Positions 35,593 to 48,098 of a DNA stretch of 64,000 nt are shown piece after piece. The notes under the pieces are model-generated. The model did no database searches. It was not told the DNA's origin and saw only the letters and a program-made list of their open reading frames with translations. The position numbers and the translations under genes are program-made. Numbering within the stretch: position 1 is the first letter of the stretch; each line of letters begins with the position of its first letter. The DNA lies in NCBI RefSeq assembly GCF_030272615.1, contig NC_081409.1, positions 912,887,840 through 912,951,839 of the forward strand, read 5' to 3'. This DNA is from Cryptomeria japonica. Taxonomy: Eukaryota; Streptophyta; Pinopsida; Cupressales; Cupressaceae.

Positions 35593-37778
35593 CAAGTGCT
35601 GCAGGGCAGCGTAGTTCCTGCCCAGTGCTGCGAAGGTGGTTGTGGATTTGCGATAATGTAAATGGTGAAACCCAATTAGCAAATGGTTTTATTTCCCATA
35701 GAGAGGTAACCTTAGTAAGCTATGCCTCTTGCAATTTGTCATAGACTAAGCCCAGATACTCACATGCTCTAAAAAAGTTATGTATGACACAAGAAAATAT
35801 TTCGAATCATTGATGGCTTTATGATCATTTTAGTCATGTATCCATGGTACTTGAATTTTTAAACATACCACTCCATTGCTATCTGCCTGAATTTGAGATT
35901 CCAAAGCACCCCATGTATATGTGGCATTAGAATTGCTCTTCCATTTCTAGCTGTTGTTTTAGTTTCAAAGCAATTCTGAGGCAAAGAAAGAAGGAAGGAA
36001 ATCTATTAATACGCACATATGACTAGAGTAGGTCAATATCAGTGAAGATGTACAACATGCTAATGAAAGATATTAGAAGATCTGAAAGGAAAAGAACTAG
36101 ACCTTTCATAGTATGAATAAAAAGTTAACAAAAGAGACAATTAACACATGTCCATTTGGGAGGTTAAGTAGAGGTCCCCATGAAAGTTGTGACCCTATGA
36201 GCAGAAGGTAGAAACAATTTGTCATATCCTCCCAATCAAAAATCAAGGGAAAAGACCCTAAGCCCAGATAGTCACATGCTCTAAGCAATTACCTATCAAT
36301 GGGTTTGCTCAGCCAAAATGGAGAAATAGAATGATGTATTTTTTGATTTAGAATTGATGCAGGGCATTCTAGAGACCTAATTTCATTATTAACCATATGA
36401 CACTTGTACAATATGCTTGTCATGCTCGACATAACTGTAGGTGAATGTGTCTTTAGCATATACTTGGTATAGTATGTACTGTCCAAAAGTAGTTAGAACA
36501 CATATTATAATGGTTAGCCTTACAAATTCTACAACCATGTCATTTATGAGAGCCAACAAAAGTGTGCTGAAATATTACACTAATTTAAAAGAAAAAATTT
36601 ATACTACCAATTCTATTTCTTCGTCTTCAGACAAGCATAAAACAATTTTTGAATGACCTAGCTTTGGTAGATGAAAAGTCTGTGATAGAAGATGAAGGGA
36701 AGAGGCAGAGGAAAGAAAAAGTAAGCCAAAGAAAATAACAGAGAAGAAGAGCAACAAAAAGTAAACTCTATACAGTTCTGATTTAAAATTCATAGCAAAT
36801 TGTTTACAGACAACAGAGTACTTCTGCTCATTGGCTCATGCATAATCAAGAAGATAAACAGAGCTACAACTGTCTTATGCTGTTAGGAAATAAAACAGGT
36901 TGCTCTGTTTAACTAAGTTCAAACTGTTCCAGGTTATTATGGCAAGAGGCATTTGTTTTGGTTCTTCACTTCAAGATCACAAGACAAAAGCTGTCCAGAA
37001 AACAAAATGATTAATTTACATTTAATTCTAAGACTGCTTATTGGCCATTTGTTTTCTGCTAACCAGCATGCCCATTGCCAAACACATGCAATTTTACATT
37101 GCATGCCTTCATTTTATAAATCTCTGGGGTTACATCCCTTATTTTCATTTTAATCCAACCATGAGAATTGATCTAATAATAATATAATAAAACCAAAATC
37201 AAAAAAGTCTGCATTGGTTCATTTTCCACTTTAATCTAACTGAAATGAAACAACATAAGTAAAAGGGAAAGGGACTTACCTTAAGATTCTACCCAAATTG
37301 TATCAAAAACGTTGATGAGGAAAAATGGGCAGAGACAAAAATGATCCTCTCCACAAGCATTGCTTCAATCCATTATTCATTATAATAGCAAAGAGACAAG
37401 GCACGTGGATTTCTTGCATATGCCACCTAGCCACCATGAATAATTACCTGCAGCCTCTTGCACATATGCAAAACCCCAAAAATGAAAGCTCCAGCATGCC
37501 TGTTTCGTCAGCCAACTGTTTGGATAGTCATGCGTTCTCTGGCGTGGTGAAATGTGAACCTCTGTATCTTCCAATCAAAAGCTCAAAAAATCAACTTTTA
37601 ATAGTAAATATTTAAAATTTGACAGACAACCGCTAAAGTCTGATCACATATCTGGAGGGAACATTGAATTAATGTTTAGCACGGGAAAAATTAAGTGATG
37701 CTATTGGCTGTGCGAAAAAAGTTTAATAACTATTTAATCCAAACCCTCACCAATAGTTCCATGCGGGGCAGGAATTAA
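35593..37778. other. unique spacer between duplicated units 1 and 2
   Basis: No convincing gene on either strand. A 26-bp direct repeat with one mismatch (CTAAGCCCAGATA, then TCACATGCTCTA) occurs at 35746 and 36258, 512 bp apart. The stretch may be an insertion into an originally continuous tandem array, but no terminal repeats were recognised. Confidence 0.5.
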
Positions 37779-40700
37779 TAATATGTGAAACCTAAAATTA
37801 GTGTCGGCTTACTCTAAAGGTCATTTCAAGGCCAATATGTCATGTAGGATTAAGAACATTGAAATTTTTGTAGGCAACAATATGTAATAAAGGTGATTTC
37901 TTTAATAAGACCTTTAAGCTTATAAATCTAGATTTCTATCTATTCTAATGCTAAGCCTATAGTTCTCATGTTGAGTAATGAAAAGGGATACAAATTGCTA
38001 AAAGTAAATAATGTAAATAAAAGTCCCATATCAAATGGATATTGTCTTAATTATCATAGAAAAGGCTTGATAGCTCATGATGCAATAATCATTGAAACAA
38101 AATATATATAACACATAAGGATGGATAAGTATAAGTTGAGAGTCACTATGAACAACATCCACTTATTAAATTCACTGATTATTCCAATATTACATGCACG
38201 CTTTCTAGAAGCGTACATAGAGGCCCCTATATGATAGAAAAGAGAGGCATTGATCAACTAATACATCTAGATCAAAAAATTGTTCTATGAGTTTCATAAA
38301 ACATTCAACTAACACACTGGGTTATCTATCTTATTTGTATAAACTTATGCCTATCATTAAACCAACATGCAAGCTAGTATTTATAAACCATACTTCTTAG
38401 CCCACAATCATTTCCCCTCTAAATTACACTTGAACTTTTGAATTTTATATCGGGCATAAATTATTGTAATTATAGTGCCTTAATTATTTGAGTTGGTGGT
38501 TGAGCATGGCTAAGGGGTCCTTGGTAACTAGTTCATAAAGTCCACAACCAAATATTGCATTATCATGGTGCTGGTAGATAATACTTACTATCTTAGAGCT
38601 ATGCAAATCTTGGCAATGAATGCTCAATCCTACTACTCTAGGAAACTTAAATTCTAGATTTGATAGAACCTACTTCTATTACTATAATGTTGTAGACCCA
38701 ATTAGGGTGAACGTTCCAGAAATATGTTGTTGGGATGCTTGGGGAAGCAATTTTTTCTGCAATAATCACATATCATATGAGGTCATCAAGTGAATGTATC
38801 ATCGAAAGATCACACATTTCATTTTCCTTCACTTCTTTTTGGAATCCCTAGGAGCATGCCACAAGTCTTCAATTAAGTTGTTACTTAACTTAAACCAACA
38901 AAAGAAGTTGGCTCTTTAAATGCTTATACACTTTTTAGCTTTATAGTACTACCCGCACGACCACATGTCACAATACCAAGGATACTTGTGAAATAACCTA
39001 GTGCCTCTTTTGAACAACTCCTTCAAGTCATTAGATTAAAGCTGACTTGAAGAACTAGATGACATGCATTCATGGGATCTATCTAAGTTTATCAAAACTA
39101 CACTACAACATCAAAATGCACAAAATGAAAGAAATTAGGGAGGCTTCAAGTAGATGTTAATAAGAAATTTTATTGATTGAATATCAAGGTGGGATGAATA
39201 TTTCATTTCTTGTTAAGGATTTAACATAATCTTGGTGACTCTCAAGGGTTCTTTCACTTGTCAAAAGGAAGGGGGCCATTAAGTGTATCCATTGGGTGTA
39301 GAATTACCATCTAGAAAATAAAAGTTCAAAATTTCAAAACTCACAAGGAAGATAACTACTGCTCAAACCCAACTAAGGGAAGTCATGACCTTCCCCTAAT
39401 CATCATCCTTGTGTAGGTTAATCTTTTGTAGTAGCCTACCATCATATTCTACTTTTAATTTATTTTCATAAGATATATATTGCACTTATAGGCTAACAAC
39501 TTGAACAAGTGTATCTAGAATGGAATTTGACTTTACTACAACCATCATTTCCTTATTTTTTGATGTAAAAAATAACCCATCATTTTTAATCTCATCTAGA
39601 CCCTTGTTCTTAACCTTCTTTTGGAAGGTGCTTATAGATAGCACCATGTTATTTGAATCCATTGGAGAGGGGAGGTTTGATTTATGATAATATGCATGCA
39701 GGCTTCAATGTATGCTATATTATGTCATGATCGATTGACATTATATACATTCTTCCTTTGTCCAAAACATTTTTGATATGTTGGTTGATAAAAAATCTAC
39801 TCTATATTTCTATGCTAATCAATTTCAAATTGCATTGTATATTAGCGATGTATGCATTATGGACCATGGAAGGATGGAACTAGAACATCAATATCTGATT
39901 GAGTATAAAGCCTAATCGTACTCAATAAAATTTAGCATTTATGTGAATATCTAGTAGAATGCTAAAACACCTTAAAATATTCTCAATGAAGACCTTGAAT
40001 GAGCTCAAGTTAATCCATAGAAATTTTGAGCTCCTTAATTTTGTCCTAGATCTAGTGAATTTCGTTTTTTTCATTTATTCCTCACTCTTAGTCATCACTC
40101 TTCTTTGTGAGGTCTTTGTTAGTTTTTTTCTAGGTGTCTCTTTGATTATAGAGTAGAGTGAGCTAGTTGTACTAAGTATTTAGTTTCATACTTATAGATC
40201 TTTATTGCATTATTAAGACACTAGAAGGAGATGTCCTCGATAGTGCTTTTCCTCACGAGTGTCCTTGATAGGTTGGTATAGAAAGATGAAACAACAAGAC
40301 TCCTTTCATTTGGGTGTGGAGCATTTATGTTTGGACATCTCTATATGTCAAGATAGACAGTGATATCAAGGGGCTTATCAATGGATACTATTATGTTCTT
40401 CATAAATACACTTGTCTCGTCATACACGTTTTGGAAGAGACTTTGATTTTTTGCATTAGAAAAATCTTGCAATAATTTGTCATCGGGCGTTAGGAAATGA
40501 AAGGAGAAACACTCATCCAAATTGATCATTCAATAAAACTGGCATATATCAATCAAACACTCTGTCTGGCTTAATTTCAATGGACTGAGAGAGAACGTGA
40601 AGCAAAAGGGCCCATGACTGATAGTAGTACACATAATAAAGTCTTTTCTACAGTCCCAAGATTTTACTCCTCTTCAATCTTCAACTACATATATAGTTTG

Positions 40701-40983
40701 GATACTAACAAATAACAACTAAGGGGCGACTTAATTTATTGTCTTGTGCTAAAGCTCCTTTTCAGACATTGAGTGCTAAAGCTCCTCTGAGAAATTAGAA
40801 CAGTGGACCAGTCGACTAGGTCATGGACCTTTGGTGACCTCATCTTATTTTTGGCTCTTTGTGTTCCTGTCATAGGCCCCATAAGCTCAAATTCCTAGAG
40901 ATGATGTCCTGATATGCACATTAGAGAGATATCTATAACACTATGATTGAAACATAACACTATGATTGACTTTTCATAAATAA
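37779..40983. repeat. duplicated unit, copy 2 (about 3.2 kb, complete)
   Basis: It begins AATAATATGTGAAAC, and the same words begin copy 3 at 40984, so copies 2 and 3 are directly tandem. It matches copy 1 from about 38055 to its end (ATAGGCCCCATAAGCTCAAA, then TTCATAAATAAA). Divergence is moderate and includes small indels. A minus-strand frame at 40341-40529 is the counterpart of the small ORF in copy 1. Confidence 0.85.
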
Positions 40984-41553
40984 AATAATATGTGAAACAC
41001 AAAATTAGTGTTGGCTTAGTCTAAAGGTCATTTCAAGGTCAATGCATCATGTAGAATTAAGAACATGAAAATGAATTTTTTTATAAGCAATAATGTGGGT
41101 TTGTAATAAAGATGATTCTTATAACAAGACCTCTAAAATTAGAAGTCTGAATTTATATCTATTCTAATGCTAAGTTTATAGTTGTTGGGCAATGAAAAAG
41201 GATAGGAATTGTTAAAAGTAAATAATGTAAATAAAAGTCTGATGTTAAATAGATAGTCTTAACTATCAAATAAAAGGCTTAATAGCTCATGATGCAATAA
41301 TCATTGAAACAAAATATATATAACACATAAGAATGGATAGTAAGCTGAGCCATTGTGGATAATACTTGCTTCTTATTAAGCTCACCGATTATTCCAATGT
41401 TACATGCACACTTTCTATAAATGTACATAGAGGTCCCCTATATGGTAGAAAAGAAAGACATGAATCAACTAATACATCTGGCTCAAAAACTTTGTTGTAT
41501 GAGTATCATCTAACATTCAACTAACACATAAGGTTATCTAGCTTATTTGTTTA
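40984..41553. repeat. duplicated unit, copy 3, left part
   Basis: It matches the start of copy 2 (AATATGTGAAAC, then AAAATTAGTGT; later AGCTCATGATGCAATAATCA). It stops at the Copia B target duplication GTTTA (41549-41553) and continues at 49212. Confidence 0.85.
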
Positions 41554-42662
41554 TGTTGGCATTTTTTATGTTTATGTTGTGATTGTCCTTGATGGACACA
41601 CACTTGCATTGAGATCCTCTTTAAATGTATATGGTAAAGCACAACCGGTATTTGTTCCAACCGGTATGTTGTATTATAGTCTTTAGACTATTGATGTTTT
41701 GCAGAATGTGTTTCCCGGTCCGAAGCGACATGTTGACCTCAAGCGGTACAAGGGATTAAAGCGGCATAACACATTTCTACCAATCTTCATTTTTGTCAAA
41801 TTGGCAACTGACATTTTGTATGAACCGGTAGTACTTTGTGATGAGTTACCACCCACCGATTGTTTGAAGGTGCTGACACTATAGCGATGCTTTTTGTGAT
41901 GTATTACCTAGTATGTCCAGGTTCATTGAACCTAGGAAATTGTAATGTAATCCTATTGGACCGACATGAAATCAGTTTCCTTTATAAGGACATCATGTCT
42001 AGGGTTTTAGGTTGTTGTTATTATTGTTGTTGCGATAGTTGATATTGCGGCTAGGGTTTAAGGTGGTTAAGGAGTTGGAGGGATTATGAATGTGTAGAAG
42101 ACTGAAGTAATGCAATAGAGCATTAAGAACAAGCCATCAAGGATCTAATAGAGCAGTCTGTGCTATTAGCTAGATCAAACACTTGTTGATTACTCACATC
42201 TTTGACAAGTTTGTAGCCCTTAATTGGGTAGGCCCAAAAGCCTCTTGAAAATCCTCTAACAAGGTGGTTCACATCTGTGAGTCTAAAATCCTCTAGCAAG
42301 GTAGTCTTTAATCGGACTTGTCTCCTAATAGAGATTGAGATTCCTAATAGGATCTGTTCTGGTAAAGAATGCTGTAAGACCTTAACCGGTTTGACCTTAA
42401 TCGGTCTGGTTCCTATTCTGCAGACAGTGACTTGTGAGTTCCATCTCACCGTGGTTTTTCCTATTTGGGTTTCCACGTCAAAATATCTTGTGTTATGGTG
42501 TTTGTGCTTCTGTGGGTAAATGCATTATTAGCTATTTGGTTTGCATGTTTGTTAACTGGTTTGTCTGTTAAACTATTTTACCGGTTTACTGCTAGTCTTG
42601 TAAAATGTTTTAGTGCGAAGATTTTTGCCATACTAATTCACCCCCCCTCTTAGTATTCATCA
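41554..42662 (+). repeat. Copia B 5' LTR
   Basis: It starts TGTTGGCATTTTTTATG and ends TTAGTATTCATCA. It contains degenerate CCTCTAACAAGGT-like repeats (about 42160-42420) and the conserved hairpin at 42451-42476, followed by the ATTCACCCCCCC run near the end. Confidence 0.95.
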
Positions 42663-42664
42663 AT

Positions 42665-42677
42665 TGGTATCAGAGCC
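42665..42677 (+). other. Copia B primer binding site, initiator tRNA-Met
   Basis: TGGTATCAGAGCC, two bases after the 5' LTR. Confidence 0.95.
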
Positions 42678-42712
42678 TACCTTTCTATAAGTTTAACCAC
42701 TTGGAAAGAGAT

Positions 42713-43990
42713 ATGGGGAAATACACCTTGAGGGAACTTACTCAACGACTCACTCAGTCTGAGCAAGCCTATGATGATCTTATGGTCAAATACAAGGCAT
42801 CTCAAGCAAAAAGGAGAGAACATGCAGAAAAGCTGATGGAGCTATCTGAAAATAGTTCTGTAGATGAAGCAGATATGGAAGCCCTAATTGCAGAAGTAAA
42901 TAAGCTGAATGAGTCAAACTCCAACCTAAGAAAGGAGTTGGAAGGACTGACTATCCGGATGTGTCAAGAGCTTGAGAACCGGAGAAAAGCTGAAGACCTA
43001 GTGAAAGAAAGAGATTTTGAGACCTCCAAGTTGAAACAAGAGATGAGTGCCCTAAATGCTCAGCTCCATGCAAGCAAGGTGGAAAAGGAAGACATGCAAG
43101 GAGAACTGAACACTGCCGTCTTTGAGAATGAAAACCTGTTGGAAACAAATGCTGCTATTTCCAAAGAACTCTCTGAGTCAAAGGAAATACTTGCTAAGTT
43201 CAGCAAAAGTACTGTCAAGCTAGAGCAAAAGCTTGAATCTGCCAAACCGGTCAAGAATACCAATGGACTTGGTTATTCCGGTCATGAGGAAGGTGAGACC
43301 TCTGGTACAAATGCTGGAGCATCAAAGAAACAACCGGCATAAAAGGATGAAGGTAAGCAAAAGTTTAAACTTGTTTGTTTCAACTGTCTTAAAGAAGGAC
43401 ACACTGCTAATGTGTGTAGGAGTAAGGCTTACAACAATTTTCCTTATTTCCTAAATGATAAGCCTAGACCCTATAGATTTGATGGTAATTGTTATGCATG
43501 TAACAAGTATGGGCATAGAGCATCTGAGTGCAGGTCTGTTATGAATAACACTGGAAGATATCCTCAGAGGACCCAAAGAGTTGGTCCTGAAGCTTTTGTG
43601 AACCAGAATCACAACCGGTTTAATGCCTTCAATCATTAGCCAAGAAGAGGTGGTTATCAAGTGGCAACTGGATAGAGAGAAAATTGTATGATCTGTCATG
43701 GTCATGGTCATACTACTACAACATCCAGAAGGAGGAATGGAAACATGGACAATGGACTGTGGAGAGCACCTGGATTGGTCTGCTATCACTGCAACAAACC
43801 GGGTCACATTGCTAGATTATGTAGATCAATAAAGAGCATATCTGATGATATACCGATCACTCCGGAAGGAGACATTAGTGTTGACACTGTTCAAGCAGAC
43901 ATGAACAAAATTTGGAAGGAGAAACCAACAGTGTTACAAGAGGAACTAGTTTCTGCACCTAGTGTGGAAATCATGGAACCGACAAACTAA
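42713..43990 (+). pseudogene. Copia B gag-like protein: coiled coil plus zinc knuckles, no capsid
   Basis: A continuous 426-codon frame from ATG 42713 (MGKYTLRELTQRLTQSEQAY) to TAA 43988, with in-frame TAA 43340, TAG 43637 and TAG 43673. Residues 1 to about 185 are a long heptad-rich coiled coil. Then come CCHC knuckles: CFNCLKEGHTANVC, CYACNKYGHRASEC and CYHCNKPGHIARLC, and a degenerate fourth (CHGHGH) between the second and third. The UBN2 capsid domain that normally starts a Copia gag is missing. The coiled coil plus knuckles match the C-terminal half of Sirevirus-type gag. The likely role was RNA binding and docking on a partner's particle (inference). Confidence 0.8.
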
Positions 43991-44440
43991 GCTTCAAGAA
44001 AGCTTAGGGGGAGCAAACGGCAAAATGTTTTGAACCCCCAGTTTTCACTGGTAAAAGACCTTAACGATATGTTATACTTGTCATTTAGTAGAAGACCAGA
44101 AATGGTAAAAAGGCAAAATTAGGGTTTATGCCCTAATGGAGGAGCATTAATGACGATAGGTGAGGACTATGTTTAAAAGCATTTTTGAAATCATTTCTCA
44201 ATATCAGTTTTCGAGCGAAGAAAAGTTTTTCAAAGAGAAGAGCGACGAAAAGGTGATTTGAGCAGAGATTTGGAGAAATTGAGAAACCGCGAAGGAGATT
44301 CAAATTCAAACTAGAAATGGTCAAGTGGAGAACACAAAGCGGTGATTCAACAACTGACGAAGTGTGAAATAAAGGAGAATCTGCAAGCCCTAATTTTGCG
44401 TGTTTCAAAAGGTATTTCTCTAGTTCTTAAGGTTTCTATC
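43991..44440 (+). other. spacer between the two Copia B genes
   Basis: No long open frame. It contains CTTAGGGGGAGCAAACGG at about 44003, an internal purine-rich tract, and leads to the ATG at 44441. It may have been an internal promoter or splice region, but no clear signal is seen. Confidence 0.4.
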
Positions 44441-47400
44441 ATGGCTTCTACATCTCATACCAGTTCTAGTGCATCTGTCAAGTCTGCAAATTTTATTCAA
44501 TGGAAGTCCAAGTATAATGCCCTATCACAAGTTCCGGTTGGTGTGATAGTAGAAGAGGGAATCTTTGACTACATAGACTGCAAAATAGAAGACCTAGGGT
44601 CTCTAGATATCCACACCCAATTAGGTTTATTTTGTGGCAAAGATAAGAAGATCAAACCACAATTTAATATTTTGGAGAAGAAAAAGCTCCACAATGCTGT
44701 CTACTTCCTAGAAGATTTTACAAAGGATCACATAAGGATCATTCTGAGTAGAGTCCATGGTGATAAGATGTACCTAGAAAGAACACATGACATCACACCG
44801 TAGGCAATTCATGCAGTCACCAGATTCTACAACACAGGGGAAGTGCTAGCCCTAAGAACGGTAAGAAAAATTGAAATGGCCAAGCTCATCAGTTCAACGA
44901 GCGACTCACGAGGCATGATAGTAAATCCTATCAAGGATGATTTGGTGAAGTATGCATGTATGGTGATTGGATACTGGACATTCTCAGCCAGCAGGATTAA
45001 CTCTGTATCTGCTGTAGTGGTAAATGTCGCTTACCAGATGATAAAGGAGGATGCATCATTTGATCTGTGCACCGGTATGCAGAGACAACTCCTGTTGAAT
45101 CTGAAGGCGATCAAATAGGATAATGCACTTAGGTTCAAGTTTGGACAACTACTGGTAGGGTTGTTCTTCTATTTCCAAGGCTACTTCCCAGGAGTAGGAG
45201 ACATTCAGTGGTTTGGTGACCAACTGGTAACCAAGCAAATCAAGGAAAGCATTGAAGCACTTGGAACTGGTTACCCTGATATTCTGAACAAGTATTTTGA
45301 TGAATTCAGAAGGAAGATGAGCCAAAGAGTGAGGATATCAGGAGACATCATCAAGAAATATGAAGATGATATCTGTTTCATTATCCAAGTAGATAAATGC
45401 ATAATGGAGGCCGTTGAGCCTAGACAGGAAGAAGTGGAGCCAATGGGCTATGAGGTGATGTACGACATGTTGGAAGGGTATGCCTCTACCCTTATTGCCT
45501 CACTGCTTGATCCTAAGGCAAAGAGAACCGACACCTACCTAGAGAGGATAGCACTGGTTGAAGAACCACCAGTAGTGAAAGAGAAAAAACTGGCAGTGAA
45601 GAAGGCAAAGGCAGTGCTTGCAGCATCAGCACCGGTTACTACTGCAACTCCAAAAGTGACCAAGCGGTCACTAGCTAAGAAGAAACTGGAAGATGCACTG
45701 GCTAAAGTGTTCTAGAGAAAGAGGAAGACAAGGAACACCTCTCCAGACTTAGAGGAAACTGTGTCTAAGGAAAAGCCAAAGAAAACACATCAAGCAAAGA
45801 AGAAGACCAAGAATGAACCGATATCTTCTGCACCGATAAATATAGATATCTCCTCCTATAAACCTTTGACACATTGTTAAAGAAGAATAAAGAATATTAG
45901 GAGAAAAGTGTTAAATGATTTACTTAAGTGTTTTGATGACTTTAATGAGGATGAAAAGGAAGCGGTTGAAAAAGAAATAATTCACTATCTATATAGTAAT
46001 GATCGGTCGCCCTTAGAGATTAAGTCTCAGACACCGGATTCTTTATATATGTCATTAGATAATAGATGGCGCATTGCCATAGAGAAAGAAAAAAAAATTA
46101 GAGAGAAAGTTTTTGCACAATACTTTCCCGACCTGTCAAATTCTGAATTATATGATGTTATTGATCTAAATAAAGGACTCTTCTTCACTAGAAAAAGAAG
46201 ACTCTGGCTGTTAGAAGGTAGAGTTGCTAATGTCGAAAAAGACACCCATCTGTTTATGCAAACCTCTGTCCAGACTCACAAAGCACGTCTGGCCAACCGG
46301 CAAGCAGAAGAAGAACTGGCTATATCCAAACCGGATGAGGTATTTGACAATGAAGGCAATCCAGTCATTGAACCAATCAACACCATTGATGTCGATACTC
46401 TGGACGCAAGAGGACAGAAGCAATAGGCTAAATAGGATGATAAGAAAGCCAAGGACAGACAGGAAGCGGCAAAGGAAGAGGCAAAGCAGAGGAAAAAGGA
46501 TGAAGAAGAGAAGTAGAAGAAGAAGGAAGAAGAGAAAAAGAAGAAAGATGAAGAGGAAAAGAAGAAGAAAGATGAAAAAGAGAAGAAGAAGAAATATGAA
46601 GAGGAGAAAAAGAAAAAAGATGAAGAGGAGAAAAAGAAGAAAGATGAAGAGGAGAAAAAGAAAAAAGATGAAGAGGAGAAAAAGAAGAAGGATGGAGAGG
46701 AGAAAAATAAGCAAGAAGATGAAAAGAAAAAGAAAGAAGAGGAGGATAAGGAATAGGAGAAAAAGAAGGAAGTAGAGAGGAAGAAGAAGGAAAAAGAAGA
46801 TACAGAATAGGAGAAGAAGAAGGAAGCAGAAAAGAAAAAGGCTGAGGAGGACAAGGAAGCAGAGAAGAGGAGAGAAGCGGAGAAGAAGAAAGCGGAAGAG
46901 GACAAGGCAGGAGAAGTGGTGAAGAGCACCCAGATGGAGACTCCGAAGGCAATTGGGAGTCAAGCCAAACCGGCTGACCTCTCCAGTCTTATAGATCTCC
47001 AGTCTGCAAGTGAAATGAAGCTAATGCAGAGTATCAAGGTAGCTCAAGAGCGCCTTGAAATCATTCGATGGAAGGAGTAGGATGTAATCCAAGCAGTTGT
47101 GGATACGCTTACCGGTTTGATACCCAGTACAAATCTTCCAAACACCAATTCATCACTAGCTAGACTAAAGCTCCTATGCACAGTAGTAGATGATCAGGTG
47201 CAGAGCCTTGAAGAGGCAGCATAGGCTAATGTCAAGAAGGAGCATCAAAAGGCTCTTAATATAGCTCTAGTGAAAAAGTTGAATGAGCTCTGGACTGAAT
47301 TGAAGAAAGAACAAAAGGATATAAGGGATGCTCTAGATGAGGGGAATATGCTACTCAACAAAATCTATCAACCCCATCTGTTCTATGATGATGTGCTAGC

Positions 47401-47797
47401 TCAGAAGCAAAAACTTGAACAGGACTTGCAGTCCTACTTGAGCACATTCAAGCCGCCTTATGATTCCTTCACAACTTATGGGCAAACTATTCACTGGTTT
47501 CATATCTAGTCAGTGAAAATGGAGCAAGAGATTAGCACTCGGTCCAGAGATTTGCAGGAGCTTCAACTAGTTCTACTCCCATGATTGCAAATTCTTCAAA
47601 AGTGCTATCTGAACCTGGATGCCTTAACTGTTACATAGGGAATGAGCACAATTGATGCTATGGAAGAACAGGTCTCCTAGATGCAGACAAAGCAAGAAGT
47701 AGCCACCTCCCTCCTTGAGTCCTGGTCTCTATCGATGAAACAATTCTTGCAGGACTTTAAATCTGTTTCTGACAAGTATCATTCCTTGTTGTCATAA
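44441..47797 (+). pseudogene. Copia B large accessory gene, unknown function, 15 in-frame stops
   Basis: One phase throughout: ATG 44441 (MASTSHTSSSASVKSANFIQ) to TAA 47795, 1,118 sense positions. Interior stops are thirteen TAG (44801, 45116, 45713, 46424, 46433, 46514, 46754, 46808, 47078, 47222, 47507, 47636, 47678), one TAA (45878) and one TGA (47582), with no frameshift. About residues 1-385 look globular (FIQWKSKYNALSQVPVGVIV; FYFQGYFPGVGDIQWFGDQL) and faintly recall plant transposon-associated domains. A basic linker follows, then a helical domain (residues about 490-660), a Lys/Glu-rich low-complexity stretch (46436-46915) and a coiled-coil tail. No enzyme motif is visible. It occupies the place of pol. 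The even, frameshift-free decay suggests it was an intact protein at insertion. Confidence 0.7.
46436..46915 (+). repeat. Lys/Glu-rich low-complexity tract in the Copia B accessory gene
   Basis: An imperfect 24-30-bp purine-only repeat coding DEEEKKKK-type units for about 160 codons. It probably forms a single charged helix. The opposite strand shows long Phe/Leu/Ser-rich frames that are only its shadow. Confidence 0.9.
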
Positions 47798-48085
47798 ACT
47801 TTTATTATTTTTAATATCAAATGAAAACAGGGTTGTTCAGCTGTACTTTGCCCTTGTTGGCAAAGGGGGAGAAGAATTCTATTGAGAGAAGTATCTGCTA
47901 ATCAAATTTTGATTATATGCTCTGTATATCTCAATGTTTATGCTCTTTATGCAAAATTGTTATACATTGTATTGTCAAAGGGATAGTGTATATGCTTAGG
48001 GGGAGCAATTTTGCTAATGGCATGATTTTGTTGTAAAACACTTAGATGTCCAAAATTTTATTTTCCTAAGTGTTTCCATCAATGC

Positions 48086-48098
48086 CAAAGGGGGAGAT
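48086..48098 (+). other. Copia B polypurine tract
   Basis: CAAAGGGGGAGAT, directly before TGTTGGCATT. Confidence 0.92.

Noticed and set aside
35593-37778. A host gene between duplicated units
   Set aside because: No frame above about 100 codons, no recognisable domain and no consistent exon pattern on either strand.
46211-46963. Long minus-strand frames (up to 250 codons) of Leu/Phe/Ser composition
   Set aside because: They are the reverse shadow of the Lys/Glu-rich repeat of the Copia B accessory gene.
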